This document shows positions 39,391 to 50,074 of a DNA stretch of 64,000 nucleotides, piece after piece. The position numbers were made by a program, and so were the translations under genes. The number at the start of each line of letters is the position of its first letter. Positions within the stretch are counted from its first letter, which is position 1. The stretch is from Pseudomonas neustonica (GTDB lineage Bacteria; Pseudomonadota; Gammaproteobacteria; Pseudomonadales; Pseudomonadaceae): contig NZ_RKKU01000002.1 of assembly GCF_003797945.1 (NCBI RefSeq), forward strand, positions 1 through 64,000, read 5' to 3'. A model generated the notes under the pieces. It did not search any database, was not told where the DNA came from, and saw only the letters and a program-made list of their open reading frames with translations.

Positions 39391-40899
39391 TCAGGTAGTC
39401 AGAGTCCTTAACAGATTCTTATAATCTTCGCGGATATCAGCGTCAATTTCACGCAGTTCTGCAATTTTACGCGTAGCGTGCAACACCGTTGTGTGATCAC
39501 GACCACCAAAGGCGTCGCCGATCTCGGGCAAGCTATGGTTGGTTAGCTCTTTTGATAGCGCCATAGCCACCTGGCGTGGCCTGGCCACCGAACGCGAACG
39601 GCGCTTGGATAGCACGTCGGACACCTTGATCTTGTAGTACTCGGCGACGGTACGCTGAATATTATCAATACTGACCAACTTGTCCTGCAAGGCCAGCAGG
39701 TCCTTGAGCGAGTCACGGATCAACTCAATGGTGATATCCCGACCCATAAAGTGAGAGCTGGCGATAACCCGCTTGAGCGCACCCTCTAGCTCACGCACGT
39801 TGGAACGAATACGCTGCGCAATAAAGAAGGCGGCGTCATGCGGCAAATCTACCCGCGACTGCTCGGCCTTCTTCATCAGGATGGCAACGCGGGTTTCCAA
39901 CTCCGGCGGCTCAACCGCCACCGTCAGCCCCCAACCAAAACGGGATTTGAGACGTTCTTCCAAGCCATCAATTTCACGCGGGTAACGATCACTGGTCAGG
40001 ATGACCTGCTGACCGCCTTCAAGCAGCGCGTTGAAGGTATGAAAGAATTCTTCCTGCGAACGCTCCTTCTTGGCGAAAAACTGAATATCGTCAATCAGCA
40101 ACGCATCAACCGAACGGTAGTAGCGCTTAAAGTCGTTGATCGCATTCATCTGCAGCGCCTTGACCATATCGGCAACAAAACGCTCGGAATGCAGATAAAC
40201 AATTTTTGCTGCGGGATTTTTCTTTAGCAGGTGGTTGCCCACCGCGTGCATCAAATGCGTCTTACCCAGACCAACGCCGCCATAAAGGAAGAGCGGGTTA
40301 TAGCCGTGCTTCAAATTGTCGGCGACCTGCCAGGCAGCTGCACGAGCAAGCTGGTTGGATTTACCCTCAACAAAATTCTCAAAGGTAAAACTGCGATTCA
40401 GGTAACTGGTGTGCTTGACCAGATTATTGCCGGCTTGCTCGTTACGATCAGGCGCTGTGCGATTCTCTTCATCGGATTCAGCGAAGGCTTTGCCCGCGTC
40501 CGGCTGAAAACCCTGTGCGCTGACCTGCGCACGGGGCGCGGCGGCTGGCGCGGTTTGACGCGGAGCGGGTGGTGGCGGCTGACTAGCTGGAGCGGAAGGG
40601 GCCGAGGTTGCGTTACCGCTTGGACGCGGCGCAACAGCTCCTGCGGAAGTAGTGCGACGACTACCGATCAGTAGCGACACCAAAGGCGCCTGACCATGCG
40701 ACAAGTCATCAAGCAGCTCCTGAATACGGTTCAGGTACTTGTCGTTGACCCAATCAAGAACAAAACGGTTGGGTGCATAAAGGCGGATCTCACTCTGATC
40801 ACCATCGGCCTGTAAGGGACGAATCCACGTATTGAACTGTTGGGATGGAAGCTCATCTCGCAAAAAATCGATGCATTGCTGCCATAGTTCAACAGACAC
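39391..40899 (-). CDS. dnaA: Chromosomal replication initiator protein DnaA
   Basis: A 502-residue AAA+ initiator that binds DnaA boxes and melts oriC. Domain I begins [17 protein letters not shown]; domain II is a Pro/Ala-rich linker (about residues 85-165) longer than in E. coli; domain III has Walker [14 protein letters not shown] and Walker [10 protein letters not shown]; domain IV has [36 protein letters not shown]-type DNA-binding helices. The GTG at 40899 is preferred: GGGGGA lies 4 nt upstream and family homology starts there. A further 28 codons upstream are leader DNA. Confidence 0.97.
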   Translation of the reverse strand: MSVELWQQCIDFLRDELPSQQFNTWIRPLQADGDQSEIRLYAPNRFVLDWVNDKYLNRIQELLDDLSHGQAPLVSLLIGSRRTTSAGAVAPRPSGNATSAPSAPASQPPPPAPRQTAPAAAPRAQVSAQGFQPDAGKAFAESDEENRTAPDRNEQAGNNLVKHTSYLNRSFTFENFVEGKSNQLARAAAWQVADNLKHGYNPLFLYGGVGLGKTHLMHAVGNHLLKKNPAAKIVYLHSERFVADMVKALQMNAINDFKRYYRSVDALLIDDIQFFAKKERSQEEFFHTFNALLEGGQQVILTSDRYPREIDGLEERLKSRFGWGLTVAVEPPELETRVAILMKKAEQSRVDLPHDAAFFIAQRIRSNVRELEGALKRVIASSHFMGRDITIELIRDSLKDLLALQDKLVSIDNIQRTVAEYYKIKVSDVLSKRRSRSVARPRQVAMALSKELTNHSLPEIGDAFGGRDHTTVLHATRKIAELREIDADIREDYKNLLRTLTT

Positions 40900-40912
40900 T
40901 AAATCCCCCGGT

Positions 40913-40928
40913 CCGCCACGGGTGGCGG
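40913..40928. other. Hairpin in the dnaA leader
   Basis: CCGCCAC/GTGGCGG with a 2-nt loop (or 6-bp stem with a 4-nt loop) lies 14 bp upstream of the dnaA start. In the dnaA mRNA it would sit just before the GGGGGA ribosome-binding site. On the plus strand it is followed by TTTTTATT, so it could also stop antisense transcripts entering dnaA from oriC. Confidence 0.55.
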
Positions 40929-41009
40929 TTTTTATTGAAGTCGGATGGTTACCACAAAAGCCAGCGCTCAGGCGGTACAACATAGCCGACTATTCTATCC
41001 CTTCACCAA

Positions 41010-41420
41010 CGACTTATCCACACTGGATGGCACTGATTCCACTCTTCGGCATGCGTCAGTAAGTAGCACTAAAAACCGGCGTACTTTTAAATTCAGGCTA
41101 CCGAGCCTTGCAAAACGTGCCCTGTAGACCTTGTGGAAAACTGCACTTGAGCTTTGTTGGCAACTATCGCTAAAAGCAGTGGGTAAGTCTGCCTGTGGAT
41201 ATCTAGCCACTTTATCCACAACAAGAGCACATCTTTGACCCCCTCCTGCCAACCGCTTGCCCACAAGGTTATACTTGCGCCAAGAGCATGATTTAAAAGC
41301 GGTTAAATGACTTATCCACGGAAAAGTGCTGCACCATATACAACAACATCATTTATCTATTTAAAGATCTGATTTTATTTTGTTTTTTAGTTATCCAATC
41401 AGGTGTAATTCAAATTGACC
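41010..41420. other. oriC: oriC, chromosomal replication origin
   Basis: The dnaA-rpmH gap (40900-41499) holds no gene. DnaA boxes (TTATNCACA): perfect at 41014-41022 (+) and 41212-41220 (+); one mismatch at 41132-41140 (-), 41194-41202 (-) and 41312-41320 (+); two mismatches at 41178-41186 (-), 41257-41265 (+) and 41391-41399 (+). An AT-rich tract at 41330-41400 (ATTTATCTATTTAAAG, then TTTTATTTTG) is the likely unwinding element and contains a GATC. The rpmH-dnaA location is the known Pseudomonas origin. Confidence 0.92.
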
Positions 41421-41443
41421 TAAGCGATCTTATTCTCTAGAAT
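41415..41443 (+). promoter_or_regulatory. Sigma-70 promoter of rpmH
   Basis: TTGACC (41415-41420), a 17-bp spacer and TAGAAT (41438-41443), 57 bp upstream of the rpmH ATG. The strong -35 fits a ribosomal protein operon. Confidence 0.75.
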
Positions 41444-41499
41444 TGCCGATCCCTTGAAAGGGCACTTTGCTCTGATGTGAATTACTCAGGTATCTGAAG

Positions 41500-41634
41500 A
41501 TGAAAAGAACGTTCCAACCCAGCGTATTGAAGCGCAAGCGCAACCATGGTTTCCGTGCACGTATGGCCACCAAAAACGGTCGTGCGGTTTTGGCCCGTCG
41601 TCGTGCCAAAGGCCGTCAGCGCCTGTCAGCTTAA
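41500..41634 (+). CDS. rpmH: 50S ribosomal protein L34
   Basis: A 44-residue, very basic ribosomal protein. [20 protein letters not shown] is the canonical start and the protein ends KGRQRLSA. It is too short for many automatic ORF lists. It is first in the rpmH-rnpA-yidD-yidC run, 14 bp before rnpA, and has its own sigma-70 promoter beside oriC. Confidence 0.98.
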   Translation: MKRTFQPSVLKRKRNHGFRARMATKNGRAVLARRRAKGRQRLSA

Positions 41635-41648
41635 GAACCGGCTGCCAG

Positions 41649-42044
41649 GTGGGTCTCGGCTTCGCTCCTGAATACAGGCTATTAACGCCTGCTCATTTCA
41701 AGAACGTATTCGATGGAGCCACCTGTAAAGCCTCAGGACCCAGTCTGTTGTTGCTTGCCAGAGAGAACGAACTGGCACACGCCAGGCTGGGTCTGGTTAT
41801 TGCCAAGAAAAATGTCCGGCGGGCAGTTGATCGTAACAAGGTCAAGCGTGTCGCCCGTGAGTCGTTCCGCCAGCATCGCGCTGAGTTGGGCAACCTGGAT
41901 ATTGTCGTGCTCGCTCGTAAGGGCGTAGGCGACCTGGACAATACTGCTCTACATGCTCTCTACGAGGGCATGTGGCGCAGGCTTATTAAGACCGCTGCGA
42001 AAAATCGCTCACGCACCTCTGGACCCCCGTCATCCAATGCGTAA
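41649..42044 (+). CDS. rnpA: Ribonuclease P protein component
   Basis: A 131-residue basic cofactor of the RNase P ribozyme, which trims tRNA 5' ends. [13 protein letters not shown] is the family start; the RNR motif appears as [16 protein letters not shown], the RNA-binding helix; DIVVLARKG follows. It starts at GTG 41649, 14 bp after rpmH. Its last codons overlap the yidD start by 8 bp, so translation is coupled. Confidence 0.95.
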   Translation: MGLGFAPEYRLLTPAHFKNVFDGATCKASGPSLLLLARENELAHARLGLVIAKKNVRRAVDRNKVKRVARESFRQHRAELGNLDIVVLARKGVGDLDNTALHALYEGMWRRLIKTAAKNRSRTSGPPSSNA

Positions 42045-42288
42045 TGTCGCACTCGGACTGATCAAGGTTTACCGCTACGCTATCAGTCCTCTGATGGCCA
42101 GCCATTGCCGTTTCTATCCCTCCTGTTCCTGCTACGCCCAAGAAGCCATAGAACAACATGGTTTGCTCAAAGGCGTTGCGCTGAGTGCCCGGCGCCTGGG
42201 GCGCTGTCACCCGTGGAATCCTGGCGGGTACGATCCAGTACCAACTCACTCTGACAACCGACCTTCCCAGATGGCCAAAAAACCATGA
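42037..42288 (+). CDS. yidD: Membrane protein insertion efficiency factor
   Basis: An 83-residue protein. [21 protein letters not shown] and [13 protein letters not shown], with conserved Cys residues and [18 protein letters not shown], are diagnostic. It has an amphipathic N-terminus and assists YidC-dependent insertion of inner-membrane proteins. The ATG at 42037 is at the start of family homology; it overlaps rnpA by 8 bp and yidC by 4 bp (ATGA). Confidence 0.94.
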   Translation: MRNVALGLIKVYRYAISPLMASHCRFYPSCSCYAQEAIEQHGLLKGVALSARRLGRCHPWNPGGYDPVPTHSDNRPSQMAKKP

Positions 42289-43979
42289 ACATGCAACGAA
42301 ATATCCTCATAGCTGCCTTGCTCGTGATTACCTATCTCATGGTTTTGCAGTGGAACACTGATTTCATGCAACAGGATCTTCCCCCTGTTGCTGAAACCAA
42401 CGTGGCACCGATCAATAATTCCGATCTGCCTACCGACACTGCTCCTTTGGCTGATGGTGCGAACAGCGATGTTCCCCAGCCAATCGATGCCAACGGTGAA
42501 CCTACCGTGAGCGCCGGTGACCTGCCAGCCAAACAGAACGACAACCTTATCCAGGTTTCGACCGGTACGCTGAATGTCACCATCAACCCGATTGGCGGCG
42601 ACATTGTCTCGCTGTCACTGCCCCAATACCCAGCGCGCAAGGATCGTCCGGATCTGCCTTTCCAGCTGATGGAACAGTCCAGCAACCGTCTGTACGTCGC
42701 GCAAAGTGGTCTGACTGGCCGCCAGGGTCCGGATAGTGCCAAAGGTCGGGCACGCTACACCAGCGAGCAGAGCAGCTATACCCTGAGCGAGGGTCAGGAC
42801 AGCCTGGTGGTTGACCTGAAAACCAGCGATGCAGGCGTTAACTTCACCAAGCGCTACACTTTCAGCCGCGACACCTATCTGGTTGAAGTGGACTACCTGA
42901 TCGACAATCAGAGCACCGAGAGCTGGTCCGGCAGTGCCTTTGGGCAGCTCAAGCGCGATAGCAGCGGCGATCCTTCCAGCTCTACTGCCACCGGCATGGC
43001 CACCTTCCTGGGTGCTGCCTACTGGAGCGCAGACAGCTCTTATACCAAGATGAAGATGGGCGAGCTGGATGACGAAAAGCTGAACGAAAAGGTCAACGGC
43101 GGCTGGATTGCCTGGCTCCAGCATTACTTTGTCAGTGCCTGGATACCCGATGCGAACACCCAGCACACCTTCAGCACACTGAAGGATAGTCAGGGTAACT
43201 ACATCGTTCGTTTCACCAGCCCCTCGGTCAGCGTTGGGCCAGGTGAGCAGGCCACGATCAAGAGCCAGTTCTATGCGGGTCCGAAGATTCAGGACGACCT
43301 GAAAGCGATTTCGCCCGGTCTGGATTTAACCATCGACTATGGTTTCCTCTGGTGGATTGCCCAGCCGTTGTTTGTCGTGCTGAGCTTCATCCACAGCTTC
43401 GTCGGTAACTGGGGCTGGAGCATCATCCTGCTGACCTGTCTGATCAAGCTGATCTTCTTCCCGCTGTCTGCCACCAGCTATCGCTCAATGGCCAACATGC
43501 GCCGGGTAGCACCCAAACTGCAGGCACTGCGTGAACAGCACGGCGACGACCGTCAGAAGATGTCGCAGGGCATGATGGAGCTGTACAAGAAAGAGAAGAT
43601 CAATCCGCTGGGCGGCTGCTTGCCGATTCTGGTGCAGATGCCGGTCTTCATCTCGCTGTATTGGGTACTCATGGAGAGCGTCGAGATTCGTCAGGCCGAG
43701 TGGCTGGGCTGGATCACTGACCTGTCGCTGAAGGATCCCTACTTCATACTGCCGATCATCATGGGCGCGACCATGTTCCTGCAGCAACAGCTGAACCCGA
43801 CTCCGCCAGATCCGATGCAGGCCAAGGTCATGAAGATGCTGCCTATCGTCTTCACCTTCTTCTTCCTCTGGTTCCCTGCTGGTCTGGTGCTGTACTGGGT
43901 GGTCAACAACTGCCTGTCTATCGCACAACAGTGGTACATTACTCGTCAGATCGAGAAGGGCGCAGCCGCCAAGAGCTGA
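42285..43979 (+). CDS. yidC: Membrane protein insertase YidC
   Basis: A 564-residue inner-membrane insertase. TM1 ([17 protein letters not shown]) is followed by an acidic linker and a large periplasmic beta-sandwich domain, then five TM segments from about residue 355. The hydrophilic-groove Arg lies in [12 protein letters not shown], and [26 protein letters not shown] is the core signature. It inserts membrane proteins with or without SecYEG, including ATP synthase subunit c, encoded 15 kb downstream. Confidence 0.97.
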   Translation: MNMQRNILIAALLVITYLMVLQWNTDFMQQDLPPVAETNVAPINNSDLPTDTAPLADGANSDVPQPIDANGEPTVSAGDLPAKQNDNLIQVSTGTLNVTINPIGGDIVSLSLPQYPARKDRPDLPFQLMEQSSNRLYVAQSGLTGRQGPDSAKGRARYTSEQSSYTLSEGQDSLVVDLKTSDAGVNFTKRYTFSRDTYLVEVDYLIDNQSTESWSGSAFGQLKRDSSGDPSSSTATGMATFLGAAYWSADSSYTKMKMGELDDEKLNEKVNGGWIAWLQHYFVSAWIPDANTQHTFSTLKDSQGNYIVRFTSPSVSVGPGEQATIKSQFYAGPKIQDDLKAISPGLDLTIDYGFLWWIAQPLFVVLSFIHSFVGNWGWSIILLTCLIKLIFFPLSATSYRSMANMRRVAPKLQALREQHGDDRQKMSQGMMELYKKEKINPLGGCLPILVQMPVFISLYWVLMESVEIRQAEWLGWITDLSLKDPYFILPIIMGATMFLQQQLNPTPPDPMQAKVMKMLPIVFTFFFLWFPAGLVLYWVVNNCLSIAQQWYITRQIEKGAAAKS

Positions 43980-43996
43980 TCGCGAGTCTGCCAGTC

Positions 43997-44027
43997 AAAC
44001 GCCCCGTTTTCGGGGCGTTTTGCTTTG
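43997..44027 (+). terminator. Terminator after yidC
   Basis: A 10-bp stem AAACGCCCCG/CGGGGCGTTT with a TTTT loop, followed by TTGCTTT. It closes the rpmH-yidC operon before mnmE. Confidence 0.85.
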
Positions 44028-44061
44028 TGTATGCCATGCCAGTGAATGACCAGGAGCGACC

Positions 44062-45432
44062 ATGAACCAGCCTTACCACGCCGATACCATAGCCGCACTG
44101 GCCACCGCGCCCGGTCAGGGTGGCGTTGGCATTATCCGCGTGTCTGGCCCGAGTGCCTTGCCGATAGCCAGGCTGATTGCGCGCCGTGAGCCCAAGCCGA
44201 GATACGCTCACTACGGGCCTTTCTGGTCCGGTGAACAGGCGCTGGATCAGGGGCTGACGCTGTTCTTCCCTGGGCCGCATTCCTTTACCGGTGAAGACGT
44301 GCTGGAGTTACAGGGGCATGGTGGTCCTGTGGTAATGGACTTGCTGCTCAAAGCCTGCCTTGCTGCCGGTGCGCGTCAGGCCCGGCCAGGTGAGTTCAGT
44401 GAACGCGCCTTCCTGAATGACAAACTGGACCTGGCGCAGGCTGAGGCCATTGCCGACCTGATTGAAGCCAGCTCTGAACAAGCTGCGCGCAATGCACTCA
44501 ATTCCTTGCAGGGCGTGTTCTCGGATCGGGTTAATGCGCTGACCGAATCATTGATTGCCCTGCGTATCTACGTTGAAGCCGCCATCGACTTTCCCGAGGA
44601 AGAAATAGACTTCCTCGCCGACGGTCATGTGCTCTCGCAGCTGGAGGCAGTGCAGGCCGAGTTGACCCAGGTACAACGCCAGGCAGGGCAAGGTGCGCTG
44701 CTGCGGGACGGCATGACAGTGGTGATTGCCGGCCGCCCGAATGCGGGCAAATCCAGTCTGCTCAATGCCTTGGCTGGCCGCGACAGCGCTATCGTCACCG
44801 ATATCGCCGGTACCACCCGCGACATACTGCGTGAGCATATTCACATTGACGGAATGCCACTGCATATCATCGACACTGCGGGCCTGCGCGATACCGACGA
44901 TCAGGTTGAGCGTATTGGCGTGGAACGCGCCATGGCCGCCATCAATGAAGCCGACCGCATTCTACTGATGGTCGACGCCAGCCAGCCCGAAGCTATGGAC
45001 CCGGATCAGTTGTGGCCGGAATTTCTGGCGCTAAAGCCGGACCCAGGCAAGGTCACGCTGATCTACAACAAAGTGGATATCACCGGAGAGTCTGTGGGCA
45101 CCGCCACCGCAGCGGATGGCTCGGTAAGCTTGCGCGTTTCCGCCAGGCAAGGCGAGGGCATTGAGCTGCTACGCGAGCACCTGAAAGCCTGCATGGGATT
45201 CGAGCAGACCGGCGAAAGCCTGTTCAGCGCTCGCAGGCGCCATCTGGACGCGCTGGAAGAGGCTGCCCTTCATCTTGGCCACGGCTATCAACAGCTGACT
45301 CTGATGGGCGCTGGCGAGCTACTGGCGGAAGATCTGCGTATGGCACAGCAATCGCTCGGTAGCATCACTGGTGTTTTCAGCGCCGATGACCTGCTGGGAC
45401 GCATCTTTTCCAGCTTCTGCATTGGCAAGTAG
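44062..45432 (+). CDS. mnmE: tRNA uridine-5-carboxymethylaminomethyl synthesis GTPase
   Basis: A 456-residue GTPase which, with MnmG, modifies U34 of certain tRNAs. The N-terminal folate-binding domain contains [11 protein letters not shown]; the inserted G domain has [14 protein letters not shown] (G1), GTTRD (G2), DTAGLRDTD (G3) and NKVD (G4); the C-terminus ends in the catalytic CIGK motif. Its partner gene mnmG is 6.6 kb downstream, separated by the accessory block. Confidence 0.97.
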   Translation: MNQPYHADTIAALATAPGQGGVGIIRVSGPSALPIARLIARREPKPRYAHYGPFWSGEQALDQGLTLFFPGPHSFTGEDVLELQGHGGPVVMDLLLKACLAAGARQARPGEFSERAFLNDKLDLAQAEAIADLIEASSEQAARNALNSLQGVFSDRVNALTESLIALRIYVEAAIDFPEEEIDFLADGHVLSQLEAVQAELTQVQRQAGQGALLRDGMTVVIAGRPNAGKSSLLNALAGRDSAIVTDIAGTTRDILREHIHIDGMPLHIIDTAGLRDTDDQVERIGVERAMAAINEADRILLMVDASQPEAMDPDQLWPEFLALKPDPGKVTLIYNKVDITGESVGTATAADGSVSLRVSARQGEGIELLREHLKACMGFEQTGESLFSARRRHLDALEEAALHLGHGYQQLTLMGAGELLAEDLRMAQQSLGSITGVFSADDLLGRIFSSFCIGK

Positions 45433-45438
45433 CCTAGA

Positions 45439-46455
45439 TCAACTAAAGCTTCCTCTATTGCGGTTGAGCAGCCAGACCAGTGACAACATTACGGGTACCT
45501 CAACCAGCACACCTACGACGGTTGCCAGGGCGGCGCCCGAGTGTAAGCCAAATAAGGAAATCGCCACTGCTACCGCTAACTCGAAAAAATTTGATGTGGC
45601 GATCATGCAGGCAGGGGCCGCAACAGAGTGCGCCAGCCTTAAACGTTTAGCGACGACATAGGTAAGGGCAAAAATACCGTAGGTCTGGATCAATAACGGC
45701 ACGGCGATCAAAATAATCACCGTTGGCTGTCGCAGGATAGTTTCGGCTTGGAAACCAAAAAGTAGCACGACCGTTGCCAGCAAGCCGACGATCGACCAGG
45801 GCTTCAAGCGGCTGACAAACGCGTCCAGACGGCGGTGATCATCATTCGCGCGCAACAGTTTGCGCGTAAGCATCCCAGCCACCAGCGGCAGCACTACGTA
45901 CATAGCGACCGAGAGCAGCAGAGTTTCCCAAGGCACCTGAATATCGCTAACGCCCAACAAGAAGGCAGTTATGGGAGCGAAAGCAAACACCATGATGATG
46001 TCGTTGATCGAGACCTGCATCAAGGTGTAGCTGGGATCGCCTTTGGTCAACTGACTCCAAACGAAAACCATCGCCGTACAAGGCGCCGCCCCCAATAAAA
46101 TCATGCCCGCTATATATTCACTGGCTGACTGCGGATCTACCCAGTCAGCGAACAGGTAATGGAAAAATAACCAACCGAGCAACGCCATACTGAACGGCTT
46201 GATCAACCAGTTCACTGTCAGCGTCAGTATCAGACCTTTGGGTTTACTGCCGACCTCCTTCAGTGAGCGAAAGTCGATTTGAATCATCATCGGGTAGATC
46301 ATCAGCCAGATAAGCAGCGCTACCACCAGGTTGACCTGTGCATATTCGAGCGCTGCCAGACTGGCAAACGAAGCGGGCGCCAGGCTGCCGAAAACCACCC
46401 CGGTAGCAATCCCCAAGGCTACCCAGAGTGAAAGGTAACGTTCAAATATTCCCAT
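45439..46455 (-). CDS. ACR3-family arsenite efflux transporter
   Basis: A 338-residue membrane protein with about ten TM segments. [23 protein letters not shown] carries the conserved TM4 Cys of ACR3, [13 protein letters not shown] follows, and [17 protein letters not shown] with [10 protein letters not shown] is diagnostic. ACR3 exports arsenite with proton exchange. I place the start at [14 protein letters not shown] (46455), preceded by GGGAAG. No arsR, arsC or arsH is adjacent, which is unusual. It lies 6 bp past mnmE in convergent orientation. Confidence 0.88.
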   Translation of the reverse strand: MGIFERYLSLWVALGIATGVVFGSLAPASFASLAALEYAQVNLVVALLIWLMIYPMMIQIDFRSLKEVGSKPKGLILTLTVNWLIKPFSMALLGWLFFHYLFADWVDPQSASEYIAGMILLGAAPCTAMVFVWSQLTKGDPSYTLMQVSINDIIMVFAFAPITAFLLGVSDIQVPWETLLLSVAMYVVLPLVAGMLTRKLLRANDDHRRLDAFVSRLKPWSIVGLLATVVLLFGFQAETILRQPTVIILIAVPLLIQTYGIFALTYVVAKRLRLAHSVAAPACMIATSNFFELAVAVAISLFGLHSGAALATVVGVLVEVPVMLSLVWLLNRNRGSFS

Positions 46456-46600
46456 CTTAGTCTTCCCTTGAAGAGCGGCGGCGATCGAACAACAGTAGCC
46501 TTGTCCATCAGCAATGAGTCGGTTCACTGCGCGAAGTATGCGCTATAACAGACAGGCTGAGCGACCCATACGAAGTCTGCTGATCTCAGCATCATTGGGA

Positions 46601-47962
46601 TTAGCGTATTGGCGTCTGACTCATGCGAAGACTGCTTACGATCGCGGCAACACAGGCAAAACTACCAGCTGCGATGAGCGAAGCGTGCGTGCCGTTGTCG
46701 GCAAACAGGTTGAACGACAACGCCACCAACGCAGCCCCGGTAGTTTGTCCGACCAGGCGGGCGGTGCTCAGCATGCCACTGGCACCGCCGCTGCGCTCAA
46801 GCGGTGCGGCGGTCAGAATAGTGTGATTATTAGGCGACTGAAACAGTCCGAAGCCTGCGCCGCAGAGCAGCATGCGCAGCATGATTTCAAGGTGCGTGGC
46901 CTCTTGCGGCAGAGCCGCCAGCATAAACAGACCGGTCGCAAAGATGGCCAGGCCAATCCCGCCCAGCAGCCCCGCGTGCACTCTGTCCAGCAGACGCCCG
47001 GCGATCGGCGCCATTACCATGGTTGCCAGCGGCCAGGGCGTCATCAGCAAACCGGTTTCGATCTCACTCAGACCCAGGGTCTTTTGAAAGTAGAACGGAA
47101 TGGAGACCATGGCGAGCATCTGCGCGGCAAAGGAACAGACCGAGGTGCCAATGGATAGCGAGAACACCGGAATCCGCAACAGATCAATTGGCAGCAATGG
47201 AAAGGGCTGATCCAACTGCCGGCGCACAAAGAACCAGCCGACGACTATCGTCAGCACCAGCGGTAGCCCAATCATCCAGCCCGCATGACCCTGTGCAAAG
47301 CCGGTTAACGCAGCGAAAAACAAACCAAAGGTAATGGCGTTCAGCAAGCCACTAAGCTTATCGAAACGTTGCTCACGAACCCCGGCGTTAGCCGGTAAGA
47401 AACGGTACCCCATGATTAGCGCGAGCAGGCCAATAGGCACATTGATGGCGAACAGCCAGGGCCAGCTGGCAATCGACAGCACGCCGGCCGCCACGGTTGG
47501 ACCGGCGGCGGCGGACACCGCTACGATCAGCGTGTTGATAGCGATACCGCGAGCCAGAATGCGGCGGGGATAGATCAGGCGGGTCAAGGCGCCGTTCACG
47601 CTCATCACCGCAGCAGCGCCCAAGCCCTGTAGCATGCGCGCGATCGTCAGGGTGAGTAACGAATCGCTAAGCGCACAGAGTACCGACATAGAGGCGAAAA
47701 CACCGAGCCCTATGAGGTATACCTTGCGGTAGCTCCAAAGATCACCAAAGGATGCCAGCGACAGCAGGCTCATGGTGATCACCAGTTGGTAGGCGTTGAC
47801 GATCCAGATTGAATTGGCCGCGCTGGTACCCAGGTCATCGGCAATGGTCGGCAAGGCCACATTGGCGATCATGCCGTCCAACACGGCCATGGTGACCCCC
47901 AGCGCTATGGCAATGATGGCGCCAAGGCGCTGGGGCATCGGCAGGCCATCGAGGTCTTTCAT
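46601..47962 (-). CDS. MFS transporter, DHA2 (14-TM) drug exporter type
   Basis: A 453-residue major facilitator protein. The opening VTMAVLDGMIANVALPTIADDLG (motif D1-like), SFGDLWSYRKVYLIG (motif A) and ARMLQGLGAAAVMSVNGALT (motif B) match the DHA2 drug:H+ antiporter group, as do about 14 hydrophobic segments. AGPTVAAGVLSIASWPWLFAINVPIG is motif C. Substrates cannot be inferred. It is on the same strand as the ACR3 gene, 145 bp upstream, and there is no adjacent regulator. Confidence 0.87.
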   Translation of the reverse strand: MKDLDGLPMPQRLGAIIAIALGVTMAVLDGMIANVALPTIADDLGTSAANSIWIVNAYQLVITMSLLSLASFGDLWSYRKVYLIGLGVFASMSVLCALSDSLLTLTIARMLQGLGAAAVMSVNGALTRLIYPRRILARGIAINTLIVAVSAAAGPTVAAGVLSIASWPWLFAINVPIGLLALIMGYRFLPANAGVREQRFDKLSGLLNAITFGLFFAALTGFAQGHAGWMIGLPLVLTIVVGWFFVRRQLDQPFPLLPIDLLRIPVFSLSIGTSVCSFAAQMLAMVSIPFYFQKTLGLSEIETGLLMTPWPLATMVMAPIAGRLLDRVHAGLLGGIGLAIFATGLFMLAALPQEATHLEIMLRMLLCGAGFGLFQSPNNHTILTAAPLERSGGASGMLSTARLVGQTTGAALVALSFNLFADNGTHASLIAAGSFACVAAIVSSLRMSQTPIR

Positions 47963-48066
47963 CAGAGATCAGCAGTCCTTGCGGCAGGGCTTGAAGATAT
48001 GAAAACTACCCGCAAACGATAACATATCCATTGGCACGCCCCGCCTCAATAGTCTGCCGATCAGCT

Positions 48067-49323
48067 TCAATCCCAACCAGCGACGGAATTGACAACAGCC
48101 TCACGCTGCAGCAAACAGCGACCATCGCGAATCGATGCCAATACCGGTGATTGATTCAGCAACACCTCATAGGGGGTTGCGCCGTTCAGCACCATGCAAC
48201 GCGCAGGCAAACCTGGCGCGATACCATAATCGCTGAGGTTGAGTGCTGCCGCGCCATTGCTGGTGACAATCTCCAGCGCTGTTTCGATCCGCTCAATACC
48301 GAGCATATGGCAGGCGTGCAAGCCCACATCCAGAGTGCGCAGCAGATTGCCGTTGCCCATCGGATACCAGGGATCACGAATCGAATCCTGGCCCATACAA
48401 ACCTTTAAGCCAGCGTCCAGCAGCTCCGGCACACGGGTAATGCCGCGACTCTTGGGGTAGCCGTCAAAACGACCTTGCAGGTGCAGGTTTTCGGTTGGCA
48501 GGGCGACAAATCGCAGGTCTGCCTTCTGCAACAGGCGAAACAGTTTGCTGCAGTAGGCGTTGTTGTATGAGTGCATGGCACAGGTATGGCTGGCGGTAAC
48601 CCGCGTGCCGTAATCACGGCTCAGAGCCTCAGCCGCCAGAACTTCAAGAAAACGCGAGTTCGGGTCGTCAATTTCATCGCAGTGCACGTCGACCAGACAA
48701 TCGTTGTCTTCAGCCAATTGCATCAACATCTTGACCGACTCGACGCCGTAGTCACGCGTGAACTCAAAGTGCGGGATACCACCAATCACGTCCGCACCTA
48801 TCTCTACCGCACGGCGCATCAGATCCTGCCCGCCGGGGAAAGACAGGATACCTTCCTGCGGAAAGGCCACAATCTGCAGGTCAATATGTTCACGTACGCG
48901 CTCGCGCACCTCGACCATGGCTTCAAGCGCCACCAGCGACGGGTCAGTGACATCAATATGGGTACGCACATACTGAATACCGTGCGCGGCAAAGAGTTTG
49001 AGTGTCTGCTCAGCACGGCTGATCACGTCTGCATGGCTTAACGTCGCCTTGCGTTCAGCCCAGCACTCGATACCTTCAAATAAGGTGCCGCTGCGATTCC
49101 AGCGCGGCTCACCGGCTGTCATCGCTGCATCCAGGTGAATGTGGGGCTCAACGAAAGGCGGCGACACCAGATTGCCACCGGCATCGAGCTGCTGCTCGCC
49201 CGCAGACAGCTTTTCCGACTGGGCAACCAGGCTAACAAAGCGTCCATCGCTGATGGTCAGTGTGTGCAGCCCATCCTTGCCGGCTAAACGTGCGTTGATG
49301 ATGGCTTCAGGGTGTTGAATCAT
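48067..49323 (-). CDS. codA: Cytosine deaminase
   Basis: A 418-residue cytosolic amidohydrolase converting cytosine to uracil and ammonia. EPHIHLDAAMTAG contains the HxH metal ligands and HIHLD signature; LVDVHCDEIDDP holds the third metal His and catalytic Glu; SHTCAMHSY supplies another His; MGQDSIRDPWYPMGN is the Asp-containing signature shared with E. coli CodA. It overlaps the PucR-type regulator gene by 17 bp, so the two are co-translated. Related isocytosine or creatinine-type deaminases are less likely given the adjacent cytosine permease. Confidence 0.92.
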   Translation of the reverse strand: MIQHPEAIINARLAGKDGLHTLTISDGRFVSLVAQSEKLSAGEQQLDAGGNLVSPPFVEPHIHLDAAMTAGEPRWNRSGTLFEGIECWAERKATLSHADVISRAEQTLKLFAAHGIQYVRTHIDVTDPSLVALEAMVEVRERVREHIDLQIVAFPQEGILSFPGGQDLMRRAVEIGADVIGGIPHFEFTRDYGVESVKMLMQLAEDNDCLVDVHCDEIDDPNSRFLEVLAAEALSRDYGTRVTASHTCAMHSYNNAYCSKLFRLLQKADLRFVALPTENLHLQGRFDGYPKSRGITRVPELLDAGLKVCMGQDSIRDPWYPMGNGNLLRTLDVGLHACHMLGIERIETALEIVTSNGAAALNLSDYGIAPGLPARCMVLNGATPYEVLLNQSPVLASIRDGRCLLQREAVVNSVAGWD

Positions 49324-50071
49324 GGGGTGTCTCCAAAATGTCTGCTTTCTCGGCTGTTTTTGACAACAGCACGTGCAGCAGTATCAGTGTTTGCATGTCG
49401 GCAGGACGTTTAGGGTCCAAACCGCTCATGTTAAAAATCTTGTTCAAGCGATAACGCAGTGAGTTGCGATGACAGCCCAATTGCTGTGCCGCCGCCGACA
49501 GGTTGCCCTGCTGTGCCAGCCAGGCGTCCAGCGTCGATTGCAGCGGGCTCAGTTGCTCTGGTGCACAAGCAATAAAGGGACGAACGAAATCGGCTATCTC
49601 TGTCGCGCTCCCCAGTCGCTGCTGCAACCGGTCTGCCAGTGAGTCTGCCTGTTGCTCAGCCCGGCGGGCATACGCCTGTTCGCGCTGCACAATGGCCCGG
49701 CTGATGGTCTCCGTCACCTGCACCATCGGCAGCGAATAAGGCTGCTCCAACAAGGGTAGCGCCAGTTGGTCGGCCAACCGCAGCAGACCATTGGGCAACT
49801 GACCTATATAAGCTTCGCCGGTAAGAATAACCAGGCCGGCAACCCCCGATTGCACCGCTTCGTACAGCCGTTCAGTCAAGCTGGCTTGACTGTGATGACG
49901 GCCTATCCCGGTGATAAAAACCAGCTCTCCGCCCTGTATCCAGGGACTGAAAGAGCGGTTCTCTGCGACATAGGGCCAACGTACTGGCCGCTCCCCACCT
50001 GCCAGGCCTGCGCGCAGCACAATAGCGCCGAGACCGGGCAGAGTAGGGATGTCGGCGCAGCGCAGCAACAC
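49307..50071 (-). CDS. PucR-family transcriptional regulator
   Basis: A 254-residue regulator. The N-terminal PucR purine-catabolism domain begins LRCADIPTLPGLGAIVLRAG and contains ELVFITGIGRHH; the C-terminal HTH_30 domain is AAAQQLGCHRNSLRYRLNKIFNMSGLDP. It lacks a long central GGDEF-like region, so it is a compact form. It lies between codB (3 bp upstream) and codA (17-bp overlap), pointing to control of the cod genes, probably by a pyrimidine or purine ligand. Activation and repression are both possible. Confidence 0.85.
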   Translation of the reverse strand: MLLRCADIPTLPGLGAIVLRAGLAGGERPVRWPYVAENRSFSPWIQGGELVFITGIGRHHSQASLTERLYEAVQSGVAGLVILTGEAYIGQLPNGLLRLADQLALPLLEQPYSLPMVQVTETISRAIVQREQAYARRAEQQADSLADRLQQRLGSATEIADFVRPFIACAPEQLSPLQSTLDAWLAQQGNLSAAAQQLGCHRNSLRYRLNKIFNMSGLDPKRPADMQTLILLHVLLSKTAEKADILETPHDSTP

Positions 50072-50074
50072 CGG

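Noticed and set aside
40832-41264. Short frames across the dnaA-rpmH gap
   Set aside because: They run over DnaA boxes and the AT-rich origin and have no ribosome-binding site or similarity that I can recognise.
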